Positions 15,166-23,234 of a DNA stretch of 50,920 nucleotides are shown here, piece by piece. The notes under the pieces are model-generated. The model searched no databases. It was not told where the DNA came from and was given only the letters and a program-made list of their open reading frames with translations. Source of the stretch: Alistipes sp. CAG:831 (GTDB taxonomy: Bacteria; Bacteroidota; Bacteroidia; Bacteroidales; UBA932). Position 1 is the first letter of the stretch, and each line of letters starts with the position of its first letter. The stretch is taken from assembly GCA_000432775.1 (NCBI GenBank), contig HF990413.1:1-50920 (forward strand), read 5' to 3'. A program made the position numbers and the translations under genes.

Positions 15166-16854
15166 ATGATTACAGTATACTGCGACAGCCTTCAGGGCTT
15201 TTACGACTGCGCTCCCGGGATGACGGTGGGCGAGCTGGCACGGAAGATCGACACCGGGTGCAGGTATCCGGTGGTGGCCGCGCTGGTGGACAATATGCTC
15301 AAGGAGCTGACATTTCCGATATACACTCCGCACACCATCAAGTTCCTGGACTGCACTCATCCGGACGGCCGCAGGACATACTCCCGCTCCCTGTCGTTCG
15401 TGCTGCAGAAGGCTGCGGTGGATATCTGTCCGGACCTCCATCTGTTCCTGGACTACACTCTGCCTAACGGTCTGTACGGAGAACTGCGCCGGGATGCCGG
15501 GAACCGCTGCTACGAGACGGTGCCGGCAGGTGCTGATACGGTAGGCGCCCTCCGCAAGCGCATGGCGGAGATTATCGCCTCCGACCTGCCTTTCGAGAAA
15601 AGGAAGATGACCAACGATGAGGCTGCCGGGATATTCCGGGGCAACGGCCGGCCGGAGAAGGCCTCCCTTGTGGCCGATATGGAGAAGTTCTTCGTCTCGG
15701 TGTACTGGCTTGACGGCTACGCGGACACATTCTACGGTCCGTTGCTGGAGCGGACGGGACAGATAGGGGTGTTCGACCTGATACCCTATGGAGACGGTTT
15801 CTGCCTGCAGTCCCCTTCGGCTGCCGACCCGTCTGTCATATCGCCCTACAAGTACCAGGACAAGCTCAGTGCTGTCTTCAAGGAAAATTCCCGCTGGTGC
15901 TCCATCCTCGGCGCGCACGGTATCGGCTCGGTCAACGAGGCCATCAAAAGAGGCGAGGCCAAGGACCTGATAGCCGTGGCTGAGGCCCTGCATGAGCGCA
16001 AGTACGCGCAGATAGCCGACCGCATCTACGATAAGCGCGATACGGTCAAGCTGGTGCTTATCGCAGGCCCCTCAAGCAGCGGCAAGACCACTACCTCCAA
16101 GCGCATAGCCATGCAGTGCCGGGTCCTGGGACTCCGTCCTCTGGTGATAGCCATGGACGATTACTTCCTGGACAGGGAGAAGACCCCTAAGGATGAGAAA
16201 GGAGAATACGATTTCGAGAGCATCTACGCCCTGGACCTGCCTTTCCTCGGGGCCCAGCTCAACGACCTGTTCGACGGCAAGGAGGTGGAGCTGCCCAAGT
16301 ACGACTTCGTGAACGGATGCCGCCGCTTCGACGGCAGGAAGATGAGGATGTGCGCAGGTGACATCCTGATAATGGAGGGCATCCATGCCCTGAATCCCGA
16401 GCTGACCAAGCACATAGACGGGGAGAAGGTTTTCCGCGTCTTCGCCTCTGCCCTTACCTCCCTCTCGGTGGACGAGAACAACTATATCTCGACGGCCGAC
16501 AACCGTCTGCTGCGCCGCATGGTCCGGGACAATTTCTCCCGCGGCATCACCCCCGAGGACACCATCCTCCGCTGGAAGAGCGTCCGCGCCGGGGAGGAGA
16601 AGAATATTTTCCCCTATCAGGAGAATGCCGACGCGATGTTCAACTCGGCCCTGCTCTTCGAGCTGCCCCTGCTCCGCTACTACGCCGAGCCCCTGCTTGA
16701 GCGCATCCCTCCGCTGTCGGAGGCCTACTCCGAGAGTGTAAGGCTGCTCAAGTTCCTGTCATACATCACTCCTCTGACACCGGATGAGATAGACTGCGTC
16801 CCGCCGACCTCCGTGATGAGGGAGTTCATCGGAGGCAGCAGTTTCGAGTATTGA
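15166..16854 (+). CDS. TGS-domain nucleoside kinase (uridine kinase-like)
   Basis: The 562-residue protein belongs to the Bacteroidetes nucleoside kinase family. The N-terminus (about 1-70) resembles the TGS/ubiquitin-like domain of threonyl-tRNA synthetase, and the following region resembles its second additional (editing-like) domain. The C-terminal half is a uridine kinase-like P-loop kinase with Walker A GPSSSGKTTTSKR (about residues 302-314), AMDDYFLDREKTP as the nucleoside-binding segment, and LIMEGIHALNPEL. It presumably phosphorylates uridine or cytidine; the role of the synthetase-like half is not established. It begins 10 bases after uvrA. A 12-bp tandem duplication covers its stop codon. 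Confidence 0.9.
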   Translation: MITVYCDSLQGFYDCAPGMTVGELARKIDTGCRYPVVAALVDNMLKELTFPIYTPHTIKFLDCTHPDGRRTYSRSLSFVLQKAAVDICPDLHLFLDYTLPNGLYGELRRDAGNRCYETVPAGADTVGALRKRMAEIIASDLPFEKRKMTNDEAAGIFRGNGRPEKASLVADMEKFFVSVYWLDGYADTFYGPLLERTGQIGVFDLIPYGDGFCLQSPSAADPSVISPYKYQDKLSAVFKENSRWCSILGAHGIGSVNEAIKRGEAKDLIAVAEALHERKYAQIADRIYDKRDTVKLVLIAGPSSSGKTTTSKRIAMQCRVLGLRPLVIAMDDYFLDREKTPKDEKGEYDFESIYALDLPFLGAQLNDLFDGKEVELPKYDFVNGCRRFDGRKMRMCAGDILIMEGIHALNPELTKHIDGEKVFRVFASALTSLSVDENNYISTADNRLLRRMVRDNFSRGITPEDTILRWKSVRAGEEKNIFPYQENADAMFNSALLFELPLLRYYAEPLLERIPPLSEAYSESVRLLKFLSYITPLTPDEIDCVPPTSVMREFIGGSSFEY

Positions 16855-16869
16855 TTTGAGTATTGATTT
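16846..16869. repeat. 12-bp tandem duplication at a stop codon
   Basis: GAGTATTGATTT is repeated head to tail (16846-16857 and 16858-16869). The first copy contains the TGA of the nucleoside kinase, and the second abuts the stop of the convergent EnvC-like gene. It leaves both proteins unaltered. Confidence 0.8.
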
Positions 16870-18038
16870 TATCTCAGCCAGTTTTCCGGATTCTGCTTTT
16901 CCGTGCCTTTCCACAACTGGAAGTGCAGTTCTGCGTTGCCGTCCTCGTTGAGGCTGATCTCGCCTATGCGGTCGCCGGTGGACAGTTTGTCCCCGCTCTT
17001 GACATACACCCGCTTGAGCTTGCAGTAGAAGGTGAAGTACTCTCCGTGCTGGACGAGGACGCACTGGTCGTAGCCGGGCATGACCAGAATCTGCTTGACC
17101 ACTCCGTCAAATACCGAGCAGGCTGTGCTGCCGGCCGTTGCGGAGATGTTGATGCCGTTGTTGTAGGGCATCTTGAGGTTCTTGAAGACGGGGTGGTAGT
17201 TCTGACCGAACTTCTGGATGACCACTCCCTTGACGGGCCACGGCAGTTTGCCCTTGTTGTCTCCGAACTTGGCGGAGAGGGCATAATCCACGGCCTGTCC
17301 CTTGCCGGATTTCTGCTGTCGGACGGCCTCAGCCAGGATGCGCTCTATCTCCTTGTTCAGCTGCTCCACTTCTTTCTGCTTCTTCTGCAGCTCCCGTTTC
17401 ATCGAGCGTTCCTGCTTGGACAGCTGGACTACCATGGAGTTGGCCTTGCGCTCCTCGGCGCTGAGGGCATCCCTTTCCTTCTCCCGTTCATTCCTGGCCT
17501 GCATTGACCCTGCCTTGAGCTCTTCCAGACGGGCATTCTCCAGCTGCAGGTCGAGTTCGGTGCTCTTGATGGCCGATGCCTGCTGACGGACGGAGAAAGA
17601 TATGTTCTTGAGGTATGCCCAGCGGCGCAGTCCCTGATTGATGTCCTTGCTGGAGAGGATGTACATGAACCAAACCTTGCTGTCTCTGGTCTTGTAGGCT
17701 CCCCTGACGAGGTCGGCGTGGTATTTGCGCAGGGTGTCGAGACGGTCGTTGAGGCGGGTTATCTCGGCATTGGTGGACGAGATGGACAAGTCGTAGCCGG
17801 CTATGTCAGAATCCAGACGGGCTATCAGCTTCTTGCGCGTCTCCAGTTTCTTACGGGTGAGAATCAGAGTGTTGAGGCTCTGTTTCCTTTTTTTGGCCGT
17901 GGTGTCCAGTTGTTTGTCTATCATGGCGATCTCTTCCTCCAGCTGCTTTTTGCGCTCCCGCTGCTCCTGGATATTCTGACTCCAGGCCGGGATGGCTGTA
18001 AGCACCATGACGCACAGTATGATTATCCGCCTTCTCAT
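16869..18038 (-). CDS. EnvC-like murein hydrolase activator (degenerate LytM/M23)
   Basis: The 389-residue exported protein has a signal peptide (MRRRIIILCVMVLTAIPAWS), a long coiled coil (about residues 22-250, rich in Glu, Lys, Arg and Gln), and a C-terminal LytM (peptidase M23) domain. The zinc-site residues are not conserved: NGINIS stands where active enzymes have HxGxD, the HL of YxTxYxHL is KL, and the last site reads ELHFQLW. This is the pattern of EnvC-type activators, which stimulate amidases during septum splitting rather than cutting peptidoglycan. It starts 9 bases after the TPR protein and is co-transcribed with it. Confidence 0.88.
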   Translation of the reverse strand: MRRRIIILCVMVLTAIPAWSQNIQEQRERKKQLEEEIAMIDKQLDTTAKKRKQSLNTLILTRKKLETRKKLIARLDSDIAGYDLSISSTNAEITRLNDRLDTLRKYHADLVRGAYKTRDSKVWFMYILSSKDINQGLRRWAYLKNISFSVRQQASAIKSTELDLQLENARLEELKAGSMQARNEREKERDALSAEERKANSMVVQLSKQERSMKRELQKKQKEVEQLNKEIERILAEAVRQQKSGKGQAVDYALSAKFGDNKGKLPWPVKGVVIQKFGQNYHPVFKNLKMPYNNGINISATAGSTACSVFDGVVKQILVMPGYDQCVLVQHGEYFTFYCKLKRVYVKSGDKLSTGDRIGEISLNEDGNAELHFQLWKGTEKQNPENWLR

Positions 18039-18047
18039 CCGTCGGTC

Positions 18048-19748
18048 CTATTTTCCGGCCTCGGCCCTGCGTTTGGCTATTTTCTCACTCAGGCCCAGGC
18101 TGGGGTCGATCTTGTCGGCATTGCCCCAGTAGAGGAAGGCCAGGTTGTATTCCTTGAGGGCAAAGAGGGCCTCCGCATAGTGGTCCAGCACCTCTGCGTT
18201 CTCCTTGCCGCCGTACACCATCGCGTCCTTGAGATACTTGCGGGCCTGCTCATAGTCTCCGGTGAGGTAGAGCAGCCATCCGTAGGTGTCCAGGTAGGTG
18301 GCGTTTTCGGGGTCGTTGAGAATCGTCTTGCGGCTCATCTCCAGGGCCTTCTTCAGATTGCGTCTTTCTTCGCTGAGGTAATAGGCGTAGTTGTTGAGTA
18401 TCGGGCTGTAGTTGTCGTCTATCTTCAGGCCTTTCTCGTAGTAGGCGTAGGACTGATGCCTGTTGCCGAGTTCGTGATAGAGGTCGCCGAGGGAACCGTA
18501 GCAGTTGATGAGCATGGGATGGTCCTTGGGAATGTTCTTGAGGATATTGAGATAGACATTGACGGCCTCCTTAATGTCTCCGTGCTGCCAGTAGGCTACG
18601 GCAAGTATCTCCCTGAGGGTGAAGTCGTCCGGGAATCTCTCCGTGGTCTGTCTGGCCGCTGGTATCAGCCGCTCCCAGTCTTCCAGGTAGTAGAGCTGTC
18701 CCAGAAGGGCCGTGTGGACGGACTTGACGTCGGGGTGAAGCTCGACGTTGCGCATGAGCAGCTCCAGTCCTCTGTCCACGCTGTCCACGGCAATGTAGTA
18801 TGAGCCGGTGAGACTCAGGATCGTGGTGTCCTCGGGGTGGGCATGCAGGGTGCAGAGTATCATGGTGTCCACCTGAGGCTTGAATACCTGAGCCAGGCCC
18901 GAGGGGAAGACTATCTCCTGAAAGTAACTGGCCTTCATCTCAGGATTCATGTCCGGGCTGGAGAGGAAGATGTCTATATTCTGGAAGTAGTAATAGAAGT
19001 TGCGCTCCATCCTGTATACCTCCGCGAGACCGAAATAGGCCGGAGTGAAATCGGGGTCCAGGGCCAGGGCTTTCTTGTAGTAGCGCATGGCCGTAGAGTC
19101 GTTGTACCTGGACTTGTGCAGGTCTCCGAGCAGCAGGGCTGTACGGGCGGAGGGGAAGTCCTCGTCCATTTTGCGGACCACTTCCTCGGCTTCATTCAGC
19201 CTGTTCTGCCGCATGAGTATCTCGTAGCGGGCATTGCAGGTAAGCTCGTTCACGCCGCGCAGCTCCTCTATCTTGTCCAGGGCTTCGAGGGCATTGTCCA
19301 GTTTCCCGGTGCGTACCAGCAGGTCTATAAGTTCGTAGTAGTAGTCGCTCTTGGAGGGATGTTCGGCTATCAGGCTGTCGTAAACACTGATGGCCATGTC
19401 GTTTTCACCTAAGCCTGAATACACTCTGGCAGTAGCCAGTCGGTACCATGTGTTTTCCGGAGATACCGATGATGCTTTTTCCAGCAGGCTGAGGGCCCTG
19501 TCCGTCTCGTTGCGGCTCATGCTTATCATTGCCAGATAGTACATGGCCGCGTCGTTTTCCGGTTCCAGCCTGAGGCATCTGGACAGGCTGGATTCGGCGG
19601 AGCGGTAGTCTCCGGCGCAGTAGCAGCGTATACCTTCTATATAGTAATCCTCTGCCCGGACAGAGTCTCTGTCTGACGCAGCCGCGCTGATAGTCAGTAG
19701 GATGGCGGAAAGTGCCGATAGGATGGTCCTGAGTATGGATGATCTCAT
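18048..19748 (-). CDS. Exported tetratricopeptide-repeat protein
   Basis: The 566-residue protein has a signal peptide (MRSSILRTILSALSAILL, then SAAASD) and is otherwise built of TPR helices. Typical repeat cores are YRSAESSLSRCLRLEPENDA, AMRYYKKALALDPDFTPAYF, SYAYYEKGLKIDDNYSPIL and EQARKYLKDAMVYGG. It is periplasmic or lipid-free envelope-associated by inference, probably a scaffold. The start is ATG 19746-19748; an upstream in-frame ATG at 19784 would contain the promoter -7 box. It precedes the EnvC-like gene by 9 bases, suggesting a joint envelope role. Confidence 0.85.
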   Translation of the reverse strand: MRSSILRTILSALSAILLTISAAASDRDSVRAEDYYIEGIRCYCAGDYRSAESSLSRCLRLEPENDAAMYYLAMISMSRNETDRALSLLEKASSVSPENTWYRLATARVYSGLGENDMAISVYDSLIAEHPSKSDYYYELIDLLVRTGKLDNALEALDKIEELRGVNELTCNARYEILMRQNRLNEAEEVVRKMDEDFPSARTALLLGDLHKSRYNDSTAMRYYKKALALDPDFTPAYFGLAEVYRMERNFYYYFQNIDIFLSSPDMNPEMKASYFQEIVFPSGLAQVFKPQVDTMILCTLHAHPEDTTILSLTGSYYIAVDSVDRGLELLMRNVELHPDVKSVHTALLGQLYYLEDWERLIPAARQTTERFPDDFTLREILAVAYWQHGDIKEAVNVYLNILKNIPKDHPMLINCYGSLGDLYHELGNRHQSYAYYEKGLKIDDNYSPILNNYAYYLSEERRNLKKALEMSRKTILNDPENATYLDTYGWLLYLTGDYEQARKYLKDAMVYGGKENAEVLDHYAEALFALKEYNLAFLYWGNADKIDPSLGLSEKIAKRRAEAGK

Positions 19749-19773
19749 GTAATGGATGTAAGTTATCGGATGA

Positions 19774-19781
19774 CAAAGATA
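19774..19781 (-). promoter_or_regulatory. -7 box of the TPR-envC transcript
   Basis: On the minus strand TATCTTTG is a perfect TAnnTTTG match, 25 bases before the ATG at 19748. It lies back to back with the promoter of the sigma-factor gene. Confidence 0.6.
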
Positions 19782-19814
19782 CAATATTCGAGCCGAAGAT
19801 GCAGCAAATTGAAT

Positions 19815-19822
19815 TATTTTTG
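19815..19822 (+). promoter_or_regulatory. -7 box of the ECF sigma gene
   Basis: TATTTTTG fits TAnnTTTG and lies 22 bases before the ATG at 19845. Confidence 0.55.
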
Positions 19823-19844
19823 CATCTAATTAAAAGGCAAATGA

Positions 19845-20408
19845 ATGTCGTCAGGCAGAATTGACCTAGGTACCGAAGAGGGGCTGATACAGGGATGTGT
19901 CAGACAGGATAGGAGGGCCCAAAGGGCTCTGTACGAGAGGTTTTCCTCCCGTATGTTTGTCGTTTGCCTCCGGTACGCCAGGGATAGGGATGAGGCGCAG
20001 GACCTGCTTCAGGAAGGTTTTATTACCGTCTTTTCGAAGATTTCAACCTTCAACTCCGCCGGCTCCCTGGAGGGATGGATGCGTAGAATATTTGTCAATA
20101 CGGCCCTGATGAGGCTCCGCAAGGGCGACGTGCTCCGCGGGGCGGCGGATGTGGATGAGCCTGCGGCCCGCAGTGTAAGCAGCGGCGAGGACATCCTCTC
20201 CGGAATAGGGGGACAGGATATTCTCAGGATTATCGGAAAGATGCCTGACGGTTTCAGGACGGTGTTCAATATGAGTGTGATAGAGGGCTATACCCATCAG
20301 GAGATAGCACGTGAGCTGGATATATCGGAGGGCACGTCCAGGTCGCAGTTGAGCCGGGCCAGGATGTGGCTTCAGGAAAGACTGCAGGAAAAGAAATTAG
20401 GAAAATGA
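19845..20408 (+). CDS. RNA polymerase ECF-type sigma factor
   Basis: The 187-residue sigma-70 family protein has region 2 (RRAQRALYERFSSRMFVVC, then RDRDEAQDLLQEGFITVF) and region 4 (MPDGFRTVFNMSVIEGYTH and ISEGTSRSQLSRARMWL). It would redirect RNA polymerase to an envelope-related regulon. Its stop overlaps the ATG of the next gene, whose N-terminal cytosolic part and single membrane helix suit an anti-sigma factor, so the two form a translationally coupled pair. The regulon is not visible in this window. Confidence 0.93.
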   Translation: MSSGRIDLGTEEGLIQGCVRQDRRAQRALYERFSSRMFVVCLRYARDRDEAQDLLQEGFITVFSKISTFNSAGSLEGWMRRIFVNTALMRLRKGDVLRGAADVDEPAARSVSSGEDILSGIGGQDILRIIGKMPDGFRTVFNMSVIEGYTHQEIARELDISEGTSRSQLSRARMWLQERLQEKKLGK

Positions 20409-21589
20409 AGAAACAGGAAGAAATAGAAGAATTGTTCGACAGTAGGGTCAGGGATCTGCTGGACTCCTGTCAGGAGGTGCCGTCGGAAGATGTATGGAAC
20501 GGTATCGAAAGAAAGCTTGACCGGCAGAGAGGACACGTAGTATGGAGGACGGCTGCGCGTTTCTGTGCGGCTGCCGCCGTGGTCGCCGGCCTGTTCATGA
20601 CGGTATTTTTGCTGAATGATGAGGGTGAGGCCGTTGCCCCCGGGCTTGTCGCCGTCGTAGAGAAGTCAGAGGCGGTTCCGGTCCAGCGTACTCAGGAACT
20701 TCCTCTTAATTCCATCCCTGGAGTCCGGGCTGACGTAAGGGCTTTGCCCGGAGCGGACCCTGTGACGGAAACAGCCCTGGCCAGAGTGCTGAAAGCTCAG
20801 AAACCCAAGAGAGACGAGGCTTATGTGGCGGAAAAAAGAAAAGCGGATACGGTTTCCGGAGTACCTTCTATATATGACCGGGCGGCCATGACCGGATATA
20901 TCGCCATGGCGGCGGATCAGAATGAGTATCCGGACAGACGCAGGTCCGGGTCATTCTCCGTCTCAGCCAGCGGCAATCTGGCTACTACCAGGGCTACGGG
21001 CAATGTGGAGTTCGCCCAGCCCAGTTACAACTGGGGATCGGCCGGAACCCAGTCCCAGGCAACCGGAATAGTTCCAGTCTCGGATCCCAGGCATTACTTC
21101 CCCGTTTCAGTCGGTCTGGATCTCAAGTACTCTTTTCTCAATGACCGTCTCGGAGTAGGCATCGGAGTCAATTACACCTTCCTGAACAGCCGTTATGAAG
21201 CACTGGTGGATAATCAGTACCAGGCCTCTGTGGACCAGTCCGTACATTATCTGGGAGTTCCGCTCAGCTTCTATGTGAACATATTGTCTTCGGAGCGTCT
21301 CTCGTTCTATGCCAGCGCCGGCTGCATGATGGAGAAGGCAGTCAAGGTCTCGTATGATATCACCGACCTTCATTCGGTCACTTACAAGCAGGAAAGGGAG
21401 GCCGACGGAGTTCAGTGGTCGGCCAATGTGGGGCTGGGCATGGAATACCGTTTCATGGATTTCATGGGTGTGTATGTGGATCCTCGCCTGACTTATTTCT
21501 TCGATTGCGGGCAGCCCTATTCAGTCAGGGCTGAGCAGCCTCTGCAGTTCAATCTGGAGATGGGCTTCCGCTTCCATATCGGAGCCTGA
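20405..21589 (+). CDS. Anti-sigma-like transmembrane protein with beta-barrel-like C-terminal domain
   Basis: The 394-residue protein has three parts. A charged cytosolic N-terminus (about 1-55, starting MKKQEEIEELFDSRVRDLLD) is followed by one membrane helix (about 56-76, FCAAAAVVAGLFMTVFLL), then a low-complexity linker and a C-terminal beta-rich region (about 215-394) with strands such as SVGLDLKYSFLNDRLGVGIG and ending FNLEMGFRFHIGA. The ending resembles a PorT/OmpA-type barrel. ATG 20405 overlaps the sigma-factor stop as ATGA. The layout implies that the N-terminus holds the sigma factor and the extracytoplasmic part senses or anchors. A one-helix protein carrying a barrel-like domain is a Bacteroidetes peculiarity. 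The gene overlaps the convergent mlaF-like gene by 41 bases. Confidence 0.75.
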   Translation: MKKQEEIEELFDSRVRDLLDSCQEVPSEDVWNGIERKLDRQRGHVVWRTAARFCAAAAVVAGLFMTVFLLNDEGEAVAPGLVAVVEKSEAVPVQRTQELPLNSIPGVRADVRALPGADPVTETALARVLKAQKPKRDEAYVAEKRKADTVSGVPSIYDRAAMTGYIAMAADQNEYPDRRRSGSFSVSASGNLATTRATGNVEFAQPSYNWGSAGTQSQATGIVPVSDPRHYFPVSVGLDLKYSFLNDRLGVGIGVNYTFLNSRYEALVDNQYQASVDQSVHYLGVPLSFYVNILSSERLSFYASAGCMMEKAVKVSYDITDLHSVTYKQEREADGVQWSANVGLGMEYRFMDFMGVYVDPRLTYFFDCGQPYSVRAEQPLQFNLEMGFRFHIGA

Positions 21590-22325
21590 GTTCCCTGGCC
21601 ATCCGCGAGGCGAAGATGAATTCATCCAGCTCCCGGCAGTCGGACGCCATGATGCTGTCTCTGGAACCTTCCCAGTATTTTTCACCTTTATAGATGAATA
21701 TTACCTTGTCGCCGATCTCCATGACGGAGTTCATGTCGTGCGTGTTGATAACAGTGGTAATACCGTATTCCTGTGTAATCTCTTGAATCAGACGGTCGAT
21801 CATGACAGATGTCTGAGGGTCCAGACCGGAATTGGGTTCATCGCAGAACAGATACTGCGGGTTGAGGGCTATGGCCCTGGCGATGCCGACTCTTTTCTGC
21901 ATGCCGCCTGACAGCTCTGAAGGATATTTCCTGTCCACGCCTTCCAGACCTACTCTCTGGAGGCAGAACCTGGCTCTGTCCAGCTTTTCGCTGCGGCTCA
22001 TGGTCGTGAAAAAGTCCATGGGAAACATGACGTTCTCCAGTGCAGTGGCGAAGTCGAACAGGGCGCTGCCCTGAAACAACATTCCCATCCTGCTCCGGAT
22101 TTTTTTCTTCTCCTTGGGAGGTAGGCGGTTGAATACGGTGTCGTTGAGCAGCACCTCTCCCTCCTCCGGCTCCAGCAGGCCCACGATGGACTTGAGCAGT
22201 ACGGTCTTTCCGGAACCGCTCGCTCCTATTACCAGCGAGCACTGTCCGGGCAGGTATTCTGCGCTGATATCCCTGACGGCAGGGCGGCCGTCGAAGTATT
22301 TGGTCAGGTGGCGGACAGTTATCAT
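21549..22325 (-). CDS. ABC transporter ATP-binding protein, MlaF-like
   Basis: The 258-residue ATPase has Walker A IGASGSGKTVLLKS, signature ELSGGMQKRVGIARAI and Walker B YLFCDEPNSGLDPQTSV. GGMQKRV and the SGLDP sequence are typical of the MlaF/Ttg2A phospholipid-transport branch. It overlaps the upstream permease gene by 4 bases. The 3' end overlaps the convergent anti-sigma-like gene by 41 bases. Together with MlaE it would power lipid movement between the membranes. No MlaD/MCE gene is adjacent. Confidence 0.92.
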   Translation of the reverse strand: MITVRHLTKYFDGRPAVRDISAEYLPGQCSLVIGASGSGKTVLLKSIVGLLEPEEGEVLLNDTVFNRLPPKEKKKIRSRMGMLFQGSALFDFATALENVMFPMDFFTTMSRSEKLDRARFCLQRVGLEGVDRKYPSELSGGMQKRVGIARAIALNPQYLFCDEPNSGLDPQTSVMIDRLIQEITQEYGITTVINTHDMNSVMEIGDKVIFIYKGEKYWEGSRDSIMASDCRELDEFIFASRMARELRLRYGSGSPSPD

Positions 22326-23065
22326 AGCATGATTCTGGTGAGTATGAGGTTGAAGATAAGTATCATGGCGCTTGCTGTCACTATCGCCTTGGTGGCACTG
22401 CGTCCCACACCCAGCGAGCCGCCGGTGGCCCAGTATCCGTAGAAAGCGGATACGGAGCTGATTATGAAACTGAAGACGGCCGTTTTTACCAGGCTGTAAG
22501 TGACGTAGTATCCGTTGAAGTCAAACTGGATGCCGGTGAGGTAGTCGCTGGTCTTGATTATCCCGGTGATGAGGATCAGGAGGTATCCGCCCACGAGTCC
22601 CATGACGAAGCTCATCATGGAGAGAAGGGGGTTGAGGAGGGTTGTCGAGAGGATTTTGGGCAGAACCAGAAAATTGGCCGAATTGACCCCCATCATCTCC
22701 ATCGCGTCTATCTGCTCGGTGATGCGCATGGTGCCCAGTTCCGACGATATGTTGGATCCTATCTTTCCGGCCAGGATGAGGCAGACCATGGTGGAGCAGA
22801 ATTCCAGCACGAGGGATTCGCGGGCCATGTAGCCTATGTACATCTTCGGCAGGAAGGGGGAAGTCATGTTGTTGGATGTCTGGATGACCAGTACCGCTCC
22901 TATGAAGACTGATATCAGGGCGATGAGAGGAATGGAGTTGAGCACTAGTTTCTCAGTCTCCGCCATGAACTGCCGCAGCAGCAGTCTCCATTTCTCCGGC
23001 CTGGTAAAAACCTTTCTCAAGAACATCAGGTAGCGTCCGGTCTCGTATAGGAATTTCCTTATCAC
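22322..23065 (-). CDS. ABC transporter permease, MlaE-like
   Basis: The 247-residue inner-membrane permease has about five to six hydrophobic segments and the MlaE family signatures: LVIQTSNNMTSPFLPKMYIG, FCSTMVCLILAGKIGSNISS, ELGTMRITEQIDAMEMMGVN (the coupling-helix EQIDAL-type motif) and YGYWATGGSLGVGRSATKA. It heads a two-gene minus-strand operon with the MlaF-like ATPase. It works in glycerophospholipid trafficking for outer-membrane lipid asymmetry. The partner MCE subunit must be encoded elsewhere. Confidence 0.92.
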   Translation of the reverse strand: MIRKFLYETGRYLMFLRKVFTRPEKWRLLLRQFMAETEKLVLNSIPLIALISVFIGAVLVIQTSNNMTSPFLPKMYIGYMARESLVLEFCSTMVCLILAGKIGSNISSELGTMRITEQIDAMEMMGVNSANFLVLPKILSTTLLNPLLSMMSFVMGLVGGYLLILITGIIKTSDYLTGIQFDFNGYYVTYSLVKTAVFSFIISSVSAFYGYWATGGSLGVGRSATKAIVTASAMILIFNLILTRIML

Positions 23066-23090
23066 GTCAACACTGTTAGTAAAGAGATGC

Positions 23091-23098
23091 CAAAGGTA
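23091..23098 (-). promoter_or_regulatory. -7 box of the mlaE-mlaF transcript
   Basis: On the minus strand TACCTTTG is a perfect TAnnTTTG match lying 25 bases before the ATG at 23065. Confidence 0.65.
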
Positions 23099-23234
23099 CG
23101 AATTTTAGGTTTTTGTTTTAATTTAAAAACGCGTAATCTTTTTTAATAATTGCATTTCCGGTAAATTTTTCTCAACGGCCCGCTTGCATCCCTTTCCCCG
23201 CGTAGATAATTTAGCGCGGAGAAAATCACAGATT

